The notes beneath the pieces are model-generated. The model saw only the letters and a program-made list of their open reading frames with translations. It had not been told where the DNA came from and did not search any database. This document shows, one piece after another, positions 1 through 10,011 of a DNA stretch of 28,417 nt (position 1 is the stretch's first letter; every line of letters starts with the position of its first letter). A program made the position numbers and the translations under genes. This DNA is from Chromera velia. Taxonomy: Eukaryota > Sar > Chromeraceae. Location: positions 8,199-36,615 of the forward strand of contig JAHBMJ010001038.1 in NCBI GenBank assembly GCA_018398765.1, given 5' to 3'.

Positions 1-515
1 CCCCCCCCACACACACACAAAATAGAAGCACGCACGCACCTTTGTGCCTGAAGAGCGTCTTCCATCGGAATGACCTGAGCGAACGCAAAAAAATGAAAGG
101 CAAAAAATTGAGATGAGATGAGATGAGATGAGATGAGAAGAGAAGATGAAAAAGGACAAGAGATCACGTCGGCAACCTGCTTGGGCAAGCTTTCATTGCA
201 GAAAAATACGTGATTCTTTTGGGCACTGGACAGGCAGGCAGGCAGGCAGTGGGCAAATGAATGCAGGAACGAAAATAGGGCGTAGCGAGAAAGTCGGTGT
301 GGCAGAAGAAAGCAAAAGCTTTTCATTGAAAATGGGAAAAAAAAAAAGAGAGATAGAGAGCGAGAGAGAGAAAAGAAAGAACAAGAAGAAGAAGTAAAAG
401 AAAAAATAGGACCCCATACGCACATAGAGAACAAGCCCGCAACGAAAAAAGACACTGCATACAAGGAGCCAACGCAGACAATCGATAGAAGAACCCCGAC
501 CCAAATCGAACGAAC

Positions 516-590
516 GTTTTCCTTCAGTCTCCGGAGGAATGCGTCCTTGATCAGAAACCTCAGACGGACAGAAACCTCATCCCCCATCGA

Positions 591-626
<36 letters not shown>

Positions 627-3177
627 CGGCTAGGTCACGCAGAAAACTTGAAAAACGCGCACGAACTGTGTTATCTAAAAAAAAACTCGCTGAGCGCAAA
701 AACGAAAAGTGGGTGTCTCTCTCTTCCCCTCTTTGCTTCGTGCTCTTTCCCCGGCTTTTTCGCTTCTGCATTTTTGCTCTTGTCCCCTCCTTTTCCCCTC
801 CCCCCTTGTCCTTTCACCCCCCCTCCCACTCCCTCCTCTCTGCACTCACTTTCCCAAGCGTTTGCATTTTTCGCCAAAGAACGTTCGATTGGTCTGGCAA
901 AGGTTTGCTGCAATCAAAGGGCAGTCCTTGTACACAAATCTCAAAGGAAGACACGCATTTGTGCTTTGATGGTGCTGCAATCAAAGGGGAGTGGTGCAGA
1001 GCGAGAGGCAATAGAGGAATTGATAGATGCAATTGATAGCTTCGAAATTAGGAAACACAGACTGCAGGCAAGAAAGCTTCTGCAGAAAGGGAGCTCACAG
1101 TGCGCAAAAGAAACATTAGAGGAAAGAAAAGAAAAAGGACTGTTGGGGCCTCATGACGGCCGACCTGAGTCGATTCACACACACACATACATACACACAC
1201 AGAGCATGCGCGCAGCAGACAGGCATCGACGGGAGAACCCAAAAGAGTTCCATCGATCTGAGCCCCTCCACACCTCCATGACCTATTCATGAAGGGACAG
1301 ACAGCACGATCGAGAGACAGAAGACCGAAAAACCCACATTGAACGACTTCAAGTTCCCTAGAAGTCCAGGAGAAGCGAAGTCCATCAAACACCAGAGTTC
1401 AGAGGGTCTGTTGGGCAAAGGAGTGCCCGTCAGGAGGACTCGGCTTCTGCTCTTCAGCTCTCGTACAGAACGGGAGATCTGGGCCTTCTCGCTCTGCATT
1501 CATTCATTCAGTGAATAGAACATCAATCAGCCTAAATTGCATTGTATTGCATTCATACGAGTAATGTGTCTGAGGAAGAGGTACGGGAGGGAGTTGTGGA
1601 CTTTATGGCCATGTAGACACTTGTGTGCAGAAGTACGCAGCACTTTGGAGGAAGGGAAGGTATGAAAGAGACAAGGAAATGGGAAAAACTGTGTAGCACT
1701 CTGAACGAGCGAGCATGCATGCACAAGGGAAAAGAAAGGAACCCCGTCAGAAACTGCCTGCCGTTCTCCCTCTTCCACGAACCTTCAGCTGGTGCGCCTC
1801 ATCACAAATGATCAGATCCCACTCCCGGACACCCCCTCCCTTCTGCTGCACAGCCGCCAGCTCTGTCGCCGAATTCCTCACTGTGCCGTACGTTGTGATG
1901 AGGACGCCTGGATGCATGCAGAAAGGAGTTGATCAGCGCTTGCGTGCGTCAGTGCATTCATGCATCGACGGAGTGACACAAGAGAAGCACCCCAGAAAAA
2001 GGCGCACCCATGGTCCGGAAATTCGATTCTGCGAAGGTGGAAGGAAAGGCCATGCTGGTCCTTGCATCCCCCCCCCCCCCCNCCCCCCCATGCACAAAAG
2101 TTCAGAATCGCTCGACGTTGGGGAATCCATCGGGCCCCCAAAATTCTTTCTCATCGGAAGGAATGAATGCCGATTCAGATTGGACTGCCGTCTCAAATCA
2201 GGCACAAAAAACAAAATGGACAGCAAAAAAGAGAAGACCAGAACAGCATCTGCACATCCGCGTCTCACCTCCTCCTCTGCCCGATACGATGTCGGAAAGT
2301 GCGTACCTGCAACGGACAGCAGACGGACAGGCAGATCTGATTAAAATATAAATTCCTGAGAAAAAAAGGAAACCGAGGAAAAATAATTTCGAATGCTTCA
2401 ATGAAGGTCCGCTTTCTGGCAGCGCATGAGCGAAATGCGAAATGGTGGAATGCGGCGTAAGGTCTTTTGTAAAAACAAAGCAGCCTTGAGGCAGAAGACA
2501 GACCATGGAGGAAAAGAAGCGATCAGAAACAAAGAAAAAGTTGAAAAAGACCAGGACAGGCGCACATAAGCGCACTTGAGTGGAGCATTGAGCCTGCATG
2601 ACTAACTTGTCGTCCCTCCGCCTTATCAGTCCGATTCCCGGCGGAGCTTTCTTTCTTTCTTTGATTGTTCTTGTTTTTCCGTCTTTCGTCAGAACACATG
2701 CTGAAAAACGCACCCACAGACTGACTGACTGACTCCTTCTGCTTCGCTGTCCCATGATATCGCCTCACCTGCAGAACGCCAGAAGAAAGGCAGATCAACA
2801 AACAAGCATTCTTGACCAGATGCTCATTCTCAATACGACTCCCAAATATCTTGAAGGGAGAAAAGGGCGAAGGAGGGTACTCTGCCTAGCTTCCGAAGGG
2901 GAAGGGGAGAAAAAAACAGCCAAAAAGGACAAGAAAGAAGGACATGCATGAAAGCTTCCCCTTTGAACCCACCCCTTCCCCTCCCACTCTGTCCACAAGC
3001 AGAATCTACCCGTCGGTGGATGTGCAGGCAGGTCCACGCCTCTTTCCTCGGAACAACTTTCCCCATGTATCAAACTCTGGAAGACCTCGGCTCTATCTCT
3101 CTTCCTTGCCTTTGCCATGAAATGAATGAAGGACCTCAACTGACCGTCACGCCTCGAGGCAACCACTTCACGCACTC

Positions 3178-3213
<36 letters not shown>

Positions 3214-3321
3214 CCGGGGGCACAAAATGGGATGGAAGCCCTACAAGAACAGATAGGCATGAAGACACCAAAGAAACAAACAAACAAAGAAAGAAAGAAA
3301 GAAAGAAAGGAAGAAAGAAAG

Positions 3322-3390
<69 letters not shown>

Positions 3391-3417
3391 CAGACAGAGA
3401 GAGAGAGACAGAGAGAC

Positions 3418-3460
<43 letters not shown>

Positions 3461-3534
3461 GAGAGAAAGAAAGAGAAAGAGAAAAAGAGAAAGAAAGAAA
3501 GAAAGAAAGAAAAAAAGGAAGGAAGGAAGGAAGG

Positions 3535-3576
<42 letters not shown>

Positions 3577-3621
3577 AAGAAAGAAAGAGAAAGAGAAAGA
3601 GAAAAAGAAAGAGAAAGAGAA

Positions 3622-3666
<45 letters not shown>

Positions 3667-3727
3667 AAGAAAAGAAAGAAAGAAAGAAAGAAAGATAGAA
3701 AGAAAGATAGAAAGAGAGACAGAGAGA

Positions 3728-3765
<38 letters not shown>

Positions 3766-6700
3766 AAGAGAAAGAGAAAGAGAAAGACAAAAAGAAAAAG
3801 AAAAAGAGAAAGAAAGAAAGAAAGGAAGGAAGGAAGGAAGGAAGGAAGGCCAGACAGGGCATCTGAGTACATTTGAAAGAGGATTCTCCCTCCACTGTCG
3901 TTTGTGTACCGATGGATGGAAAGCGTCTCCTTTCCTCCTTTGTAACTCAGAAAAAGCAAAAACTGGCAAGAGACCGAAAGAGTGCCAGCCAAATTCTCTC
4001 CACTCTTCCCCCCCCTTCTGCCTATCTGCATGCCCGACACACCTTCTCCCACTGTGTGACGATGGAGGTGGGCACAATGACAAGGAACAGTGAGGCCAAG
4101 CGGCTCTCCATCAAACCCCGCACAGCACTCAGACACTGCACCGTCTTGCCTAATCCCATATCGTCGGCCAGAATGCCTGCATGCATGTCCGGAGGCAGAC
4201 AGACAAACAGACGGACAATATGTTTCTTCTTCTCCGACAGACAGACAGACAGACAGGCAGACTGACAGAGAATCACTATCAAGAGGAATAAAAGCTTGAT
4301 CGCAACGGATGACGACGACAGACGACTCGACACGAGGCGACACCCCTTTTCGATCCAACTGTCTCTTCACGGGAGGTCTTCACTGGCTTTCTTCTGTCAC
4401 AAGGACCAAAAGCACATTTACCCATGCACATGCACCCCCGTGCATGAATGCATGTGGATTGATGGATAGACCTACCACCTCTCCTGTGCGCAAAGAGTTT
4501 CGAGAACATCCACGCAACGCCCTCCCGTTGGTGGGGCAGTCTGCAACAAGAAAAGGGGTTGCATGTTGGAAAGAGCAGTCAGGCAAGTAGGTAGGTAGGC
4601 AGGGCTGCGTACTCGATTGATCGCTTGATCGGGAGACGTATCGAGGTTTGCGGGTTGAGGATCAACCAAATCCCCTGCATGCGGATGCCTGCCTGCCTGC
4701 CAGTGAAGCAGTTTGCACGAGGACTGACAAAGTTGATCACCAAAAGCCGATTTGGACTCTGAGAGCCCGACACAGTTTTCCTATGCGCCACAGGAAGAGG
4801 GAAGGGGGGGGCGTTGGGAGAAAGGAGAAGGAAGAAAGGAAGGAAGAAACGAAGGAAAGTGGAAGGGGGCGAAGAAGGGACATGGGAAAACGATCATGCA
4901 GAGGAGAATCGAACTTCTTGACGTACAGGCATCCGTATATCTTCTCGGAGACAGAGAAGATCTGATCACTCTTCAGAAGTCCCTCTGCTTTGAGGAAGAA
5001 TCGACGGTCCCTCTCGTGGAAAGTGAACCCAGCCTCTTCTGCATTCATGCAGTCAGTCAGTCAGTCAGTCAGTCAGTCAGTCAAACACAGCCAGGAAGTG
5101 AGTTCTTCTTCTCTTCAGTCACGCAGCTAGACACTCAACAGGATTGCTTCCTTACTTGCTTGAGGCCAATTCAGGCAAGGAGAAAAGACGAGGCAAAAGG
5201 AAGACGGGCAGCTCTCTAGTACCGTACATGACATGAGATGCAGGCCGGCAACAAAAGTGACGAACAGATGAATCAGCCAGTAGGCGTATTCCAACAAAAA
5301 TCGGCACGTCGGAAGCGCATGCGTGCCAACTCGTCGAACACAAAGCGATGCCCTCTCAGCAGTGTACACACACAGTCTTTTCTTTATCTCGCTCCCTCTA
5401 TTCTTCTCCTTCTTTTCGCATCTATCTGTCAGCCCCCCTCTTCCTGTTCATTTGCAGTCCTTTTGTGTGCGAAACATCGAATTATCTGTCACTACGGAAT
5501 CTACGGATCCACCTCTCTATTCTTTCAGACCGACCGACTCACCCATAAACCTCGAGGGCCCCTCTGCAGTCCCCCCGTCCTCCTCGTCGCTTTCATCTTC
5601 CAGACCTCCACAGACCTCAGGGACAGCCGATGCGTTTCGTCTTCCTCCTCCCCTTGCTTTGCCATTGCCAACAGGGAAGCGAGCACCCCTTGTCTTCGAC
5701 TTGCCACAAACAGGTCGGGTGGGGGGGTCTCCCCCTCCGTCCGGTTCAGAGGAGGCCCCTCTCTCTCCAAATCCCCTCTCAGAAGTCTGTCCTTCTATCT
5801 CCTCTCGCCCCCCCCCCTCCTCTTCATCAGAAGTCCAATGGAGGGACTCACCACACACACGGGCACCTTCACCCAGACATTCCGTGTCGTTTTTGACACT
5901 CGATCTCCGAACGCTCTGAGCTGATTTTCGACTGCTTCTCCGTACAGACCCTCTTCGAGAATGAACAACTGGACTCTCCTTCTCTTGTTCGCTCTGATCG
6001 TCGTCCTCCCCCGCGCTGTCATTTTCCTTCTCACCCTCCGAGGAAGACCAGTGAAGACTTGGGGTTGCGTTTGTCTTTTTCTTTCTGTCCTTCTTCTGAC
6101 TCTGTGGGGTGAAGAGGGATGGGGTATTCGGAATATTCTGTTCTTCCATTTCTGCTTCTTCTCTTCCCTTGGTGTCGACTCGAAAAGAAGAAGGTGGGGC
6201 GAGGAGGGGGGAAGTGAAAAGGTCGTCTTGTGCTGCGTCTGTTTTCTTGGGGGCGGGAGAAGACGGATTGGGGGTGCGAACAATCTCAGGGGCAGGACGT
6301 GCATGAGGCTTGTGATCTGGTTTGGCAGATTGAAGAAGGGAGCTGAAGTTTGGATTGATCGTTGCCGTCTCTCTCGCTGTTCCGGTAAATGCCTGCGGAA
6401 GGGGCTGCGGGGAAGCAGACGGCATGGCTGAGTGAGAGAAAGGAGCGGAGAGGGAGGGGAAGGTCGTCGGCTGAGAGACGTCTCCGGATCCTCTGGTTTG
6501 GGTGTTCTGTTTGTTTCCAGGCTCTTCTGAGTGCACGTGAGGGGAACTCCAAGTCGAATGTGCAGGCTGGCGGATGGATGGGTCCTCTGTTTGGAGAGGG
6601 GTCGATCTGGGTTGCTGCAGGGGCCTAGTTGCTGGTGCGTTGGAACTGCAGGAAGGCGTCGCTGCTTTGTCCTCAGGGGGCAGTCGGTTGAATGGATCTT

Positions 6701-7312
6701 CTTGTGCGAGGTTTGGGTAGAGCGTGCGAGATGGAGGTATCGCCACTCTCTCATCTGCAGTGCTGGGGAGGTCTGCACGAAGGCGGGCAAAGGTGGGTCG
6801 GAGCATTCATTCATGCATTTCTTCGAATGACAGAAGTGGCAATGTCTCCAAGAAAACCTCGGTTCTCCAGCGTTGATCCATTTTGCTTCTGGCCGGGAAA
6901 AGTCAAGAAGAAATGGGAATGACACATAGAAGAAAGAAGTGTTCAAAAGGGACGGATCAAGAGGCAAATGAAACGTGATATAATGGACTTCCGCGGTGAG
7001 ATGTAGACGGGCAGAAACAGACAGAGAAAACCGGCAAAGGCTCCTGTTGGGACTTGGAGCAAAGAAGCAACTGGGAGGGCTCAATTGCTGACCTTTCCTC
7101 GCATGCATTTCATATCCCCCAGACGCCGTTGTCGTCCCTTCCTTCGGGGCACCGAGCGGAGTGGGAGCGCAGGGGGTCGGGGCAGAGACGGAGAAAGCCG
7201 TTCTGAAGGAGCCGCAGGAACTTTTTCGCTTCTCCGTAGAAAAGGGAGGGGAGACCGGAGCAGGAGGGGCCTGCAAGGCCCAAAGATGGTAAGAAGATTG
7301 ATGAAAGGCCAT
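516..7312 (-). CDS. SNF2-family DNA-dependent ATPase, ERCC6/ERCC6L-like (partial, C-terminal half off window)
   Basis: The gene encodes a Swi2/Snf2 translocase that would use ATP to move on DNA or chromatin in the nucleus. Rebuilt exons (minus strand, high to low): 7312-7093 (start uncertain), 6772-5543, 5352-about 5300, 5038-4927, 4540-4476, 4176-4043, 2768-2734, 2306-2269, 1907-1783, 1493-1338, 907-850, 592-about 516. Spliced in order they give the Q-motif LLPHQREGVAW, motif I GGILADDMGLGKTVQ, motif Ia LVIVPTS, VRRYHG, motif Ib GVLITTYGTV, motif II WDLIICDEAHQLK, motif III LLTGTPLPNRPSELW, DFASPGLLG, FARPIERS and the FLRRLKEN segment that ends lobe 1. Intron phases agree at nearly all these junctions. 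The order and the LLG-LKSFN-FARPI spacing recall ERCC6L/PICH and CSB. Two links remain unresolved: between 5352 and 5038, and between 4043 and 2768, where a segment near 3076-2990 may hold an EFDTW-containing exon. Lobe 2 lies left of base 1; a weak candidate next exon (LPKQVADVIS) sits near 160-206. Confidence 0.85.
2067..2089. repeat. Poly(C) run with an ambiguous base
   Basis: A run of about 22 C interrupted by one N at 2082, inside an SNF2 intron. The length is probably unreliable. A second isolated N at 20431 lies in a bestrophin intron. Confidence 0.9.
3276..3849. repeat. About 570-bp purine-only GA/GAAA/GGAA microsatellite tract in an SNF2 intron
   Basis: The plus strand is almost pure purine: AAAG, AG, GAC and GGAA units, with one CA run near 3727-3744. 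A 30-bp (CA)n run lies just upstream at 3181-3210. On the sense (minus) strand of the host gene this reads as CT/TTTC plus GT. Long open frames here encode only Ser/Leu/Phe or Arg/Glu/Lys strings and are not genes. It lies in the intron between the motif Ia exon (ends 4043) and the exon starting at 2768. Confidence 0.95.
5048..5084. repeat. (CAGT)n microsatellite directly upstream of an SNF2 3' splice site
   Basis: About nine CAGT units. On the sense strand of the SNF2 gene this is (TGAC)n ending ten bases before the acceptor of exon 5038-4927. It therefore offers repeated CTGAC, a typical branch-point sequence, at a normal branch-point distance. Confidence 0.9.
5543..6772 (-). CDS. Large N-terminal disordered exon of the SNF2-like gene
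   Basis: This 410-codon exon is entered through a pyrimidine-rich TGCAG acceptor and left through a GTGAGT donor. Its 2-nt start joins the 1-nt end of the proposed preceding exon (7312-7093), and its 1-nt end joins the 2-nt start at 5352. The product is low complexity: Pro/Ser-rich in the first half, then Lys/Arg and Ser patches (such as RRGSVRRSSRKS), then acidic stretches (SDEEEGGGREE, DESDEEDGG). No folded domain is visible. Long disordered N-termini are common in chromatin remodellers and suit phospho-regulation or partner binding, but that role is inferred. An ATG at 6806 directly after an in-frame TGA could be an alternative start that reads through the proposed acceptor. Membership in the SNF2 gene rests on strand, adjacency and phase. 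Confidence 0.6.
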
Positions 7313-8403
7313 CCCGAACAGAAAAGAAGGAAAGCTGTGGTTTGGAAATGTATTCCAGAAAGATTCTTGCTGGGTAGACGGACTGACTGTATTTTCGTCG
7401 TCCGGGGACTCCAGCAAGTTCTTGTGAAGGGATCCGGGAAAGCTGCACGCACACATGTTTTTTCTACAATTCGGAAAGAGAATCAAAATTCTGAGGGTGA
7501 GAAAGGGTCAGACGAGAGGAGAAAAAGAGGATACATTGCACTGATTTTTCTTAGCTCGCGTCTTTTCTGGCTGTTAGGAAGCTGTCTCCGTCTTTCTGGC
7601 CCACCCCAAAGCACACAAGTGAAGCTACCGACCTCATCTTCTGAGTGACTCCAGCTCCGGTGGCGTCGGTGGGAGGACTTCAAGAGGTCAGAGCCGGGGC
7701 CGTCAATCGGAAGTTGTGGATCTCAAAACGCTTCTCTCACGACATCTTGAAGCTTCGTCATATCATCGCAAAGAAACTCTTCGATCCCTCGGACGGTAAA
7801 GTCATGACCTGCATTGTGTAGAAAGGCCTACAATGGATCCCATCGCCTGCCACGGAAGAGTGGAAGAGTCCGAGGGACAGATGCCTAGCTCAGAGAATCT
7901 CAGAGCTAGAGCGAGAACGCATTGTAATGAAATGAGTGCATGGTCATTGGGCTATTACATATAGCTGATGGCTAGCATTGGCTAGCTGCTAATTCGATGC
8001 CAGAATATATGATGCCAGTGCATTCTGATCCGCGGCGGCGCAGACCCCGGCGCCGGGAGTCCCGGCGCGCCGGGGGTCCCGGCCGGCCGCGGCGCGCGCC
8101 GCCAGGCCGCCGATCCAACTCGATCACGTCCGCCAAAACGGAAAACTTTGCGCTTCGATCCTTCTGTTGTTCTGTTGTTCGCTGATCATCATTGTTGAAT
8201 CGTCGGCCATGTTCGATCAGTTGTTCAACGTATCGATGGAAGCGATTCCCCGTCAGACGTATTGATTCACATCCGTGGGGTGTCATCACAAAGCCAAATC
8301 AAGTAGTTGCTTCGTGCCTGGAAGTGTTGAGCCAGACTGAGGAGAAGAGATAAGAACTGCCTGTTGTTTGCAGCTGTCCTGTCAGCCGACGGACCTCCTC
8401 AGC
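7313..8403. promoter_or_regulatory. Divergent spacer, probable bidirectional promoter region for SNF2-like and DNAAF5
   Basis: About 1.1 kb separates two start codons that point away from each other, so both promoters must lie here. I see no clear TATA box. Contents include a GC-only patch (8027-8116), repeated GCTAGC and CTAGC motifs around 7970-7990, and no convincing coding frame. A TTTGCAG at 8367-8372 looks like a 3' splice site 31 bases before the DNAAF5 ATG, so the DNAAF5 leader may contain an intron. The promoter function is inferred from gene layout only. Confidence 0.5.
8027..8116. other. GC-only patch of nested perfect palindromes
   Basis: About 90 bases of nearly pure G+C hold several perfect palindromes in a row: CCCGGCGCCGGG, CCCGGCGCGCCGGG, CCGGCCGG, CCGCGG and GGCGCGCGCC. 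The flanks are of ordinary composition. It could be a CpG-rich promoter core, a hairpin-forming element or a small insertion; nothing in the sequence decides between these. Confidence 0.7.
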
Positions 8404-9955
8404 ATGACCAATTATCCAGAGTATGCGCAGCGCCTCAAACGCGATTTGAACTGCCTTTTGGAACAGGACAGAAATGTTCGGAGGAAGGCACTAATTCAAC
8501 TGAATCGGAACTACTTTGGGAGTGAGAAACAGGTTCAGGAAGCCAACGCAAAGCAGCTGTTCATAGAACAATTCCACAAACACCTGTTGCGCCTTTACAG
8601 CGATGGCGTCGAGCAGTGCCGGGAGATTTCTCTTGACATCACCGATCGTTTCTGTCAAGTTCTTTCCACTTCCGAGCTAGAGGCAGTGATCCCCTCTCTT
8701 GTCCCCGCGCTCTTGTCCAGATTCGATCAACTTCCCTTCAAGGAGACGGCAGAGGAGCTCAGGGTGAAGGCACTCTCCCTCCTGCACGCCCTCATTAACG
8801 CCAGCCCGAAGACATGCGAAGCCTTTGTCTCAGAGATCTGCCAGGCCCTAGCCAAGGCACTAACGGATGCAAACCCGGACACGAAGAAGGAGTGCGCCAG
8901 CATCTGCGAGACCATCGGGGCCTCTTTCGACTCCGTCAAGATCAGCAAGGTGAGCCGTAAGACGATCCATTGTAAGACAACACTGTTCGGCTGACTGTCC
9001 TCGTTTGGGCATCGTATCGTTTGATTCCGTTGGGTTCAGCAATCTGATCGAGGTGGGGGGTGGGGCAGGAAAGGGAAGATGGAGAGGGGCTGAGAAATGA
9101 ACGGGATGAAGTCAGGAGAGAAAGTTGAGGGTCTCGTGTACCTTCTTTCTCGTTTCTTTTCCCGCCATCAACATCTCTGCGTTTCTGTCTTTTTACTCAT
9201 CTGCGCATCCACCAAAGGTCTTTTGGCTGAACGAGTGCCGCTGTGAGGGCTAGAAGAGGAGGTGCATTTTCGCGAGTCGGTGAACTGGAAGGGACTGAAA
9301 AGAAGCCGTCTTGTTGGTCAGTCTGTCTATCTGCTTTCCGTTCTGCATGGGTGTGTGCTTCTGAATATGTGTGCAGACGGGCAAGCCACTCATCCAGAGC
9401 CTCTGTGCGAACCTTCAGCACCAGCACAGCAAAGTTCGCAAGGTGCGCAGACAGACGGACAGACAGGGAGACAGGTAGACAGACAAAGAGGCGGACCCAC
9501 AATGGAAGGGCAGACTCATTAGGATCTCGACGATTTTCATTGGAGTTGTTAGTTCTTCAACGTACAATTCACGTACCTACGGACGCACGCGAGTGGAAGT
9601 GCGAGATTGCACTCCCCGTGTGGAATGGAGAAGCTCAATCAAAACTCAGATGAGCTGAGATGTTGTCCGAAAAGTCCACTCGGATCTCTTCCCCCCTCTT
9701 TCATCGTCATTGAAGGCAGCCCTCACTGACCCTGCCTGCCGGCCCTGTGGTGCTGTTCCTGATCCGGCGCTCTGTCTGTCTGTCTGTCCGTTTGTCTGCT
9801 TGCAGTGTTCCCTGGAGGCTCTACGCGTTCTGTTGGGGTCTGAAGCTGCCTCTGTCGCCTTCATGGACGGGTGCAAGACGGCGATTCAGCACGCGGTGAT
9901 GGATCATTCTGTATCCGTTCGGTCAGTCAAACGTTGGGGGTGCATGGGGTCCTCC

Positions 9956-10011
<56 letters not shown>

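Noticed and set aside
2795-4370. Long minus-strand open frames of 280-400 codons and a plus-strand frame rich in Arg/Glu/Lys
   Set aside because: They are translations of GA/GAAA microsatellite DNA in an SNF2 intron, only Ser/Leu/Phe or Arg/Glu/Lys strings.
6806-6808. ATG at 6806 as the definite start of the SNF2-like gene
   Set aside because: It directly follows an in-frame stop and may be only an alternative; the TGCAG acceptor at 6772 has a good pyrimidine tract and matching phase with an upstream exon.
5795-7486. A 563-codon minus-strand open frame
   Set aside because: Below 6806 it overlaps the better-supported N-terminal exon in another frame. Only its 7312-7093 part is kept, because splice sites and phase fit there.
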